A stretch of 64,000 nt of DNA from Streptomyces sp. NBC_01296. Its GTDB lineage: Bacteria > Actinomycetota > Actinomycetes > Streptomycetales > Streptomycetaceae. The stretch lies in the NCBI RefSeq assembly GCF_035984415.1, contig NZ_CP130720.1:6138001-6202000 (forward strand). Direction: 5' to 3'. Below the pieces are notes generated by a model. The model saw nothing but the letters and a program-made list of their open reading frames with translations, was not told where the DNA came from and searched no databases. Each line of letters begins with the position of its first letter. Within the stretch, counting starts at the first letter, position 1. A program made the translations under genes and the position numbers. Of this stretch, positions 58,833-64,000 are shown piece by piece.

Positions 58833-59234
58833 CTACTGCCCCTGTTCGTCGCGGCGGCGCTGCCACCGCTCCTCGATCCGGGTCATCATCGACCGACGCT
58901 GTCGGTTGCGGCCGTGGGCCGAACCGCCTGCACTGCCGGAGACGGGCTGCTCGCCAGGCTTGGGTGCCTTGCGCCAACCGGTGACCACGAGGACCGTACA
59001 GCCGAGCATGACGAGGAATCCCACCACGCTGACCCAGAGTACGTTCGGAATGATCACACCGGTCATGAGGAGCGCGATACCCACCACAATGCCTGCGACT
59101 GCCTGGTAGACCCGTCGCCGGGTGTACGTACGCAGTCCGCTTCCCTCAAGCGCTGTCGCGAACTTGGGATCTTCGGCGTACAGCGCTCGCTCCATCTGCT
59201 CGAGCATTCGCTGCTCGTGCTCCGAGAGCGGCAC
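58833..59234 (-). CDS. DUF3040 membrane protein
   Basis: The 133-residue protein begins MPLSEHEQRMLEQMERALYAEDPKFA, the hallmark of DUF3040. Two membrane helices follow (about 45-64 and 68-88) and then a basic tail. GTG at 59234 is chosen because AGGAGGA lies 6-7 bases upstream and the family begins at this point; ATG at 59249 would place the ribosome site inside the gene. A homologue sits near mraZ in mycobacteria, which fits approach to the cell-division cluster. Function unknown. Confidence 0.85.
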   Translation of the reverse strand: MPLSEHEQRMLEQMERALYAEDPKFATALEGSGLRTYTRRRVYQAVAGIVVGIALLMTGVIIPNVLWVSVVGFLVMLGCTVLVVTGWRKAPKPGEQPVSGSAGGSAHGRNRQRRSMMTRIEERWQRRRDEQGQ

Positions 59235-59542
59235 GGGAGTCCTCCTCATCCGTCGGTCGCGGGGGGTAGCGACCAGGGGTCCCCTTCAGGATAGGCGGGG
59301 AATCGCCCCCGTGATACCCGCCCTCTACGCGAGGTTACAAAACACTGCCCGGAGAAGACACCGCCCGAAAAGGCGTTGCCTGAGCCAAACCCTGCGCGAA
59401 ACCGTACCGCCGGGTGGGCGGTCACTGAGGCGCTTATTCCCCAACGGCTCGTCCACCATGCCGGTCACTGAGCACGATCATACGGGGCCGATCGCCGGAT
59501 CGGAGGGTGTCCGGCGTACTCCGTGGGCGGAAGCTCCGCAGA
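59235..59542. other. Intergenic region without a convincing gene
   Basis: About 308 bases lie between the DUF3040 start and the methyltransferase stop. The only signal I can name is TATCCT on the minus strand (59293-59288), a likely -10 for DUF3040. The rest has no good ORF, no strong hairpin and no repeat; an end to the methyltransferase transcript is expected somewhere in it. Confidence 0.5.
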
Positions 59543-60301
59543 TCAGGCGCGCTTCTCGCCAAGAACGTGCAGTTGCGTCGCGACCGCGTGGAAGGCCGGC
59601 AGCTCGGCGGCCGCCTCCTCCAGGCGCAGCAGCGCCTCGACCGCGCCCGGCTCGGTGTCCACCAGGACGCCGGGGACGAGGTCGGCGAAGACGCGGACTC
59701 CGTGGACCGGGCCGACCTCCAGGCCGGCCCCGCCGACCAGCTCGGTGAGCTGCTCGGCGGTGAAGCGGCGCGGTACCGGGTCGCCCGCGCCCCAGCGGCC
59801 GGCCGGGTCGGTGAGCGCCGTACGGGCCTCGGTGAAGTGGCCGGCGAGGGCGCGGGCCAGCACGGCCCCGCCGAGGCCGGCGCCCAGCAGGCTGAGCGTG
59901 CCGCCGGGGCGCAGGGCGGCGACCGCGTTGGCCACGCCCTCGGCCGGGTCGTCCACGTACTCGAGCACGCCGTGGCAGAGCACCACGTCGTACGCGTCGC
60001 GCTCGACGACGTCCAGCAGGCCCTGGGCATCGCCCTGCACGCCGCGCACCAGGTCGGCGACACCGGCCTCGGCGACGCGGCGCTCCAGCCCGAACAGCGC
60101 GTTCGGGCTGGGGTCCACCACGGTCACCCGGTGGCCCAGCCGGGCCACCGGCACGGCGAACTTGCCGGTGCCGCCGCCGGTGTCGAGCACGTCCAGCACA
60201 TCCCGCCCGGTCGCCTTCACCCGGCGGTCGAGCGCCTCCTTGAGGACCTCCCACACCACGGCGGTGCGGAGGGAGGCACGGGGGCGGGAAGTGTCCGACA
60301 C
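59543..60301 (-). CDS. Class I SAM-dependent methyltransferase
   Basis: The 252-residue protein has the SAM-binding motif VLDVLDTGGGTGKFAVPVARLGHRVTVVDPSP and the following VVLCHGVLEYVDDP, as in SmtA/UbiE-like enzymes. It would methylate an unidentified small molecule or nucleic acid base. GTG at 60301 is preceded by GAGGAG with 9-base spacing; the upstream ATG would add a Cys/Pro-rich leader without such a site. The HEPN gene lies 87 bases upstream on the same strand. Confidence 0.85.
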   Translation of the reverse strand: MSDTSRPRASLRTAVVWEVLKEALDRRVKATGRDVLDVLDTGGGTGKFAVPVARLGHRVTVVDPSPNALFGLERRVAEAGVADLVRGVQGDAQGLLDVVERDAYDVVLCHGVLEYVDDPAEGVANAVAALRPGGTLSLLGAGLGGAVLARALAGHFTEARTALTDPAGRWGAGDPVPRRFTAEQLTELVGGAGLEVGPVHGVRVFADLVPGVLVDTEPGAVEALLRLEEAAAELPAFHAVATQLHVLGEKRA

Positions 60302-60388
60302 GGCTGATGGCTCCTCGGCGCGACAAGGGGGAAGATGCGAACCCCACCCTATTGCCTGGAGCATCCCCCACCGGTCACCCCGGCCAGC

Positions 60389-60871
60389 TCAGCCCGCGTC
60401 CTGGGACTCCGGTCGGGGCTGGGGCAGTGTCGGGGCCACCGGCTGGAGGGCGAGCATCCGCTCCACCAGCCGCAGGAACATCGCCACGGCACGCACCAGA
60501 TCGTCCGCGTCCCGGACCGACGCCGCATCCCGTATCCCCGCCTCGGCCCGCGCCCGGCGGTCGGCGCCGGAGGCGAACAGTGCGCTCCACTCCGTCAGCT
60601 CCGGTGCTATCTCCGGCAGTACCTCCCACGCGCTGCGGATCCGGGGCCTGCGCCGCGCGCCGACCGGTTCCGGCCGCCCGCGCGCGGCGAGCACGGCCGC
60701 GGCGGTGCGCAGCGCGGCGAGGTGGGCGGTGGCGTACCGCTCGTTGGGCCGGGTCAGCCGGGCGGCCTCGGCCAGGCCGGCGCGGGCCTTGGCGAGCAGA
60801 TCGAGCGCGGCCGGCGGTGCCGCCGACCTGCGGGGGACGGGGTGGACAGGGGACGGGGACGGTGTGGCCAT
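60389..60871 (-). CDS. SAV_6107-type HEPN-domain protein
   Basis: The 160-residue helical protein resembles the Streptomyces SAV_6107 family of HEPN-domain proteins, with helices around ALDLLAKARAGLAEAARL, YATAHLAALRTAAAVLAARG and DDLVRAVAMFLRLVERML. HEPN proteins include RNases, but the usual Rx4-6H motif is not evident here, so nuclease activity is doubtful. AGGAGGT is 6 bases before ATG 60871. It is divergent from the YhgE/Pip operon. Confidence 0.75.
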   Translation of the reverse strand: MATPSPSPVHPVPRRSAAPPAALDLLAKARAGLAEAARLTRPNERYATAHLAALRTAAAVLAARGRPEPVGARRRPRIRSAWEVLPEIAPELTEWSALFASGADRRARAEAGIRDAASVRDADDLVRAVAMFLRLVERMLALQPVAPTLPQPRPESQDAG

Positions 60872-61027
60872 GACGAACCTCCTGTCGTTGCGTACTGCTG
60901 TGTCTGTGTTTGTGCCTGCATCCATCGTGACGCTCACCACTGACAATCGCCCTGACCTGCTGTTTTGCCCCCTCTGTCCGGTCAACTGCCCCCCTGTGCC
61001 CATGTGGTGCACCCAAAGGTGCTAGTT

Positions 61028-61051
61028 TTTGAACTGACCAGTCAGTTCAAA
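61028..61051 (+). promoter_or_regulatory. 24-bp TetR-type palindrome upstream of the ABC/YhgE operon
   Basis: TTTGAACTGAC (61028-61038) and GTCAGTTCAAA (61041-61051) form perfect 11-bp arms around CA. It sits 14 bases before the ABC gene start and just after TAGTTT (61023-61028), a possible -10, so a bound regulator would block transcription. A probable TetR gene begins at 63936. Confidence 0.85.
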
Positions 61052-61064
61052 GAGGGGGGACGGC

Positions 61065-61847
61065 GTGGACAGCCCGCACGGTGCGGCCGTCAAGGCCGAG
61101 AACTTCGGACTCAAGGGCCCGCGCGGCTGGGCGTTCCGGGGGGTGGGCCTCGACGCGGAGCCCGGCGCGCTCATCGCGGTCGAAGGACCCTCCGGCAGCG
61201 GCCGGACCTGCCTTCTCCTCGCCCTCACCGGACGCATGAAGGCCACCGAGGGCCACGCCGAGATCGCCGGCCACCGACTGCCGAAGCACCTGACCGCGGT
61301 CCGCCGGATCGCCGCCCTCGGCCCGGTCACCGGGGTCAACGAGCTCGACCAGTCCCTCACCGTCGCCGAGCAACTGCGCGAGGGCGCACTGCTCCAGCGC
61401 CGCTACGAGGGCCCCGTGCGCGCCCTGCTCCGCCCGCGCGGCGAGCGCCGCGCCGGGACACAGGCCCGGATCGACGCCGCCCTGACCGCCGCCGGGCTGG
61501 ACCTCGCCCAGCTGCCCAAGGGCCCGCGCACCTCCGTACGGGACCTGGAGCGGCTGGAGGCGGTCCGGCTGTCCGTGGCCATCGCCCTGCTGGGCTCGCC
61601 GCGGCTGCTGGCCCTCGACGACCTGGACCTCAAGCTCTCGGACGCCGAGCGCGCGGCGGCCTGGACCCTGCTCCGCTCGATCGCCGCCCGCGGGACCACC
61701 GTCCTCGCGGTGTGCAGCGACGCACCGGACGACGTGACGGTCCTGCACACGGGAGCCGCGGAGCCCGCGGCTCACACCGAAGACATCGAAGACAGCGAAG
61801 ACACGAAGGGGGCCGACGATGCGCTCGCCGAAGCTGGCCGCGCTTGA
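61065..61847 (+). CDS. Noncanonical ABC-type ATP-binding protein partner of YhgE/Pip
   Basis: The 260-residue protein has the overall ABC ATPase layout, but key motifs differ. Walker A reads GPSGSGRTC (Lys to Arg), the LSGGQ signature is replaced by DLERLEAVRLS, and Walker B reads LLALDDLDL without the usual glutamate. It may bind but hardly hydrolyse ATP. It has an acidic tail (EDIEDSEDTKGADD). GTG at 61065 follows AGGGGGGGA. It overlaps the following membrane gene by 29 bases, and a TetR-type palindrome precedes it. Confidence 0.8.
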   Translation: MDSPHGAAVKAENFGLKGPRGWAFRGVGLDAEPGALIAVEGPSGSGRTCLLLALTGRMKATEGHAEIAGHRLPKHLTAVRRIAALGPVTGVNELDQSLTVAEQLREGALLQRRYEGPVRALLRPRGERRAGTQARIDAALTAAGLDLAQLPKGPRTSVRDLERLEAVRLSVAIALLGSPRLLALDDLDLKLSDAERAAAWTLLRSIAARGTTVLAVCSDAPDDVTVLHTGAAEPAAHTEDIEDSEDTKGADDALAEAGRA

Positions 61848-63906
61848 GCTGAAGCGGTTCGGGCGGGGGAAGCTGCCCGTGGCCGCTCTCATCGCGCTGC
61901 TCCTGCTGCCGCTGCTGTACGGCGCGCTGTACCTGTGCTCCTTCTGGGACCCGTACAAGAACCTGGACAAGGTGCCCGTCGCCCTCGTCAACGCCGACAA
62001 GGGCGCCACCGTCGACGGCAAGCACGTCGACGCCGGCGGCGAGATCGCCAGGAAGCTCCACGACAGCAAGACCTTCGACTGGCGCGAGGTCAGCGCCGAA
62101 GAGGCGGCCAAGGGAGTGGAGAAGGGGACGTACTACCTCTCCCTCACCATGCCCGCCGACTTCAGCACGAAGATCGCCTCCAGTGCCGGTGACGACCCCG
62201 CCACCAGCGCCCTGCAGGTCCGTACGAACGACGCGAACAACTACATCGTCGGGTCGATCTCGCGCACCGTCTTCTCCGAGGTCCGCTCCGCAGCCTCAAC
62301 CAACGCCTCCCGCGGCTTCCTCGACAAGATCTTCGTCTCCTTCTCCGACCTCCACGACAAGACCGCCGAGGCCGCCGACGGCGCCGACAAGCTCAAGGAC
62401 GGCGCGAGCAAGGCCCAGGAGGGCGCGAAGGAGATCGCCGACGGCCTCGACACGGTCGAGGAGAAGAACGGCGAGCTGACCGGCGGACTGAAGAAGCTCA
62501 ACTCGGCCTCGGGCAAGCTGGCCACCGGTTCGAAGGACATCGCCGCCGGCACCCAGCAGATCGCGGACAAGGTCAACGGCACCGCCTCCCAGGTCCGTCC
62601 CTACCTGGACAACCCCAAGCAGCTCGCCGACACGGCGCTGCTCGTCGCGGACACCGCCCGGGTCGTCAACAACCACCTCGACACCTTCGCCAAGAAGGCC
62701 CCCGCCGCGGCCAAGGTCAGCAAGCAGGCCGCGGCCCTGGCCGCCGACACGTACACCCGCACCTGCACGGGCGCCGCGGCCAAGCCGCTGCCGGCAGTCT
62801 GCGCCGACATGAAGAAGCTGAAGGACGCCACCGCCGAGGCCGCCCAGCTCACCGGTGACGTAGACACCCTGGTCAAGGACTCCGACGCCGACCTGAGCGC
62901 GTTGCGGGGGCAGCTCACCGACCTGGAGAAGCAGGCCCGCAAGCTCGCCGCGGGCGCCCCCGGCCTCGCCGGCAGGCTCGACCAGGCCGTCGCCGACGCC
63001 AACGCCCTCAACACCGGCGCCCAGAAGGTCGCCACCGGCATGGCCCAGCTCCACACCGGCCTGGGCAAGGCCACCGACGGCTCCGAGGCCATCGGTGCGG
63101 GAGTCGGCAAGATCGGCGACGGGGCACACAGCCTCGACGGCGGCATCTACAAGCTCGTCGACGGCAACGGAGCCCTGGCCGGCGGCCTGCACGAGGGCGT
63201 CGACAAGATCCCGGACTACGACCAGCAGCAGCGCGACGCCCGCACCCAGGTCATGGCCGACCCGGTGAAGCTCGCCAACCAGTCCCTGCACAAGGCGCCC
63301 AACTACGGCACCGGCTTCGCGCCGTACTTCATCCCGCTCTCCCTCTGGGTCGGCGCGATGGTCGCCTACATGCTCATCGCACCGCTGAACCGGCGCGCCC
63401 TGGCCGCCGGCGCCTCGCCCTGGCGGATCGCCTTCGCCGGCTGGCTGCCCGTGGTGGGCATAGGGGTCCTGCAGGTGCTCGCGCTGATGTCCGTACTCCA
63501 CTGGGCCCTCGGCCTGGAGATGGCCCGCCCCGCGCTCGCCATCGGCTTCCTCGCGCTGGCCACCGCCTGCTTCGCGGCGATGGTCCAGTGGCTCAACGCG
63601 AAGTTCGGGGCGGCCGGGCGGATCCTGGTTCTCGTCGTGCTGATGCTGCAGCTGACCTCGGCGGGCGGTACGTACCCCGTGGAGACCAGTCCCGCCTTCT
63701 TCAACTGGATCCACCCGTACCTGCCGATGACGTACATCGTCGAGGGGCTGCGCCGCCTCATCTCCGGCGGCGACCTCACCCGGGTCTGGGTGGGCTGCGC
63801 GGTCCTGGTGGCCTTCACGGCGGGCTCCCTGCTCCTCACCTCGCTCGCCGCCCGCGGCAAGCAGGTGTGGACGATGGACCGGCTGCACCCGGAACTGAGC
63901 CTGTAG
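61819..63906 (+). CDS. YhgE/Pip-family membrane protein
   Basis: The 695-residue protein has an N-terminal helix (about 20-42), a long extracellular region with coiled-coil-like repeats (KLKDGASKAQEGAKEIADGL and GSKDIAAGTQQIADKV), and a C-terminal ABC-2-type permease part with about five helices (about 505-685). YhgE/Pip proteins relate to phage infection protein and to type VII secretion-linked or drug-resistance transporters; the substrate is unknown. It overlaps the ABC gene by 29 bases, so the two are coupled. Confidence 0.88.
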   Translation: MRSPKLAALELKRFGRGKLPVAALIALLLLPLLYGALYLCSFWDPYKNLDKVPVALVNADKGATVDGKHVDAGGEIARKLHDSKTFDWREVSAEEAAKGVEKGTYYLSLTMPADFSTKIASSAGDDPATSALQVRTNDANNYIVGSISRTVFSEVRSAASTNASRGFLDKIFVSFSDLHDKTAEAADGADKLKDGASKAQEGAKEIADGLDTVEEKNGELTGGLKKLNSASGKLATGSKDIAAGTQQIADKVNGTASQVRPYLDNPKQLADTALLVADTARVVNNHLDTFAKKAPAAAKVSKQAAALAADTYTRTCTGAAAKPLPAVCADMKKLKDATAEAAQLTGDVDTLVKDSDADLSALRGQLTDLEKQARKLAAGAPGLAGRLDQAVADANALNTGAQKVATGMAQLHTGLGKATDGSEAIGAGVGKIGDGAHSLDGGIYKLVDGNGALAGGLHEGVDKIPDYDQQQRDARTQVMADPVKLANQSLHKAPNYGTGFAPYFIPLSLWVGAMVAYMLIAPLNRRALAAGASPWRIAFAGWLPVVGIGVLQVLALMSVLHWALGLEMARPALAIGFLALATACFAAMVQWLNAKFGAAGRILVLVVLMLQLTSAGGTYPVETSPAFFNWIHPYLPMTYIVEGLRRLISGGDLTRVWVGCAVLVAFTAGSLLLTSLAARGKQVWTMDRLHPELSL

Positions 63907-63935
63907 AGATCGGTTGACCTGTGAGAATCAGCCCC

Positions 63936-64000
63936 ATGGACACCAGCAACACCGGTACCGGCGGCGGCCGCCGCCAGGCAACGCGCCAGAAGCTCTACGA
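63936..64000 (+). CDS. Probable TetR-family regulator, N-terminus only
   Basis: Only 65 bases lie in the window. They encode MDTSNTGTGGGRRQATRQKLY, resembling the disordered start and first helix (RQATRQKLYEAA...) of TetR regulators. GAGAAT (63923-63928) lies 7 bases before the ATG, consistent with a leaderless mRNA. It follows the YhgE/Pip gene and is a candidate for the protein that binds the palindrome at 61028-61051. Confidence 0.6.
   Translation, partial: MDTSNTGTGGGRRQATRQKLY

Overview
The window is high-GC (roughly 70 percent by eye), with GC-rich third codon positions, many GTG starts and dense gene packing. Together with the protein families seen, this points to a Streptomyces or close relative. 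No insertion sequence, phage gene, CRISPR array, rRNA or tRNA was seen. From memory, and not searched here, the gene order resembles the S. coelicolor chromosome core around SCO2100-SCO2160. It also follows the Mycobacterium tuberculosis order adoK - ctaC - ctaE/qcrCAB - trpD - NlpC/P60 - pimB - fadD15 - SRPBCC/ATPase - plsC - DAHP synthase - pknL/Rv2175c - DUF3040. This is therefore an old housekeeping block; most novelty lies in its control elements and a few odd proteins.

Layout. 1-3.7 kb: end of a membrane protein, a small ORF, adenosine kinase and a cysteine desulfurase-TusA fusion. 3.9-13.5 kb: the respiratory bcc-aa3 supercomplex (ctaC-ctaD-ctaF, ctaE, qcrC-qcrA-qcrB), interrupted by an L,D-transpeptidase and a receiver-like protein lacking key residues. 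13.6-16.5 kb: trpD, then a SAM-IV riboswitch with a terminator ahead of a PLP enzyme. 16.5-24.2 kb: an Lrp ligand-domain protein, a rhomboid, a zinc ribbon, an NYN nuclease, two NlpC/P60 hydrolases, a metallopeptidase-like lipoprotein and PimB-type mannosyltransferase. 24.4-28.7 kb: SDR, cholesterol oxidase, acyl-CoA synthetase. 28.9-36.1 kb: phosphoesterase, SRPBCC protein, Get3-like ATPase, glucokinase, an EEP hydrolase, an esterase and a PlsC acyltransferase.

36.2-44.2 kb: a MacRS-like two-component system, pfkA with an overlapping upstream ORF, a 5'-truncated LdhA-like gene, and tryptophan/aromatic genes (trpEG with a WWW leader peptide and attenuator, divergent from class II DAHP synthase). 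44.3-49.4 kb: iron storage (bfd, bfr) with an iron box, a molybdoenzyme, a His-rich DUF4396 protein behind a CsoR-like operator, endonuclease IV and a PASTA kinase. 49.7-55.5 kb: thiO-thiS-thiG under a TPP riboswitch, a ferredoxin reductase-like gene, an Rv2175c-like DNA-binding protein, thiE and metF. 55.6-64 kb: membrane and hypothetical proteins, a CrtI-like oxidoreductase, a methyltransferase, a HEPN protein and a YhgE/Pip system with a noncanonical ABC partner, apparently under a TetR-type operator, then the start of a probable TetR gene.

Control is unusually legible: two riboswitches, one peptide attenuator, a coupled upstream ORF at pfkA, three metal or TetR operators, and about ten genes whose -10 hexamer sits 6-7 bases before the start codon, implying leaderless mRNAs. 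All functional assignments come from reading motifs; no database search or folding program was run.
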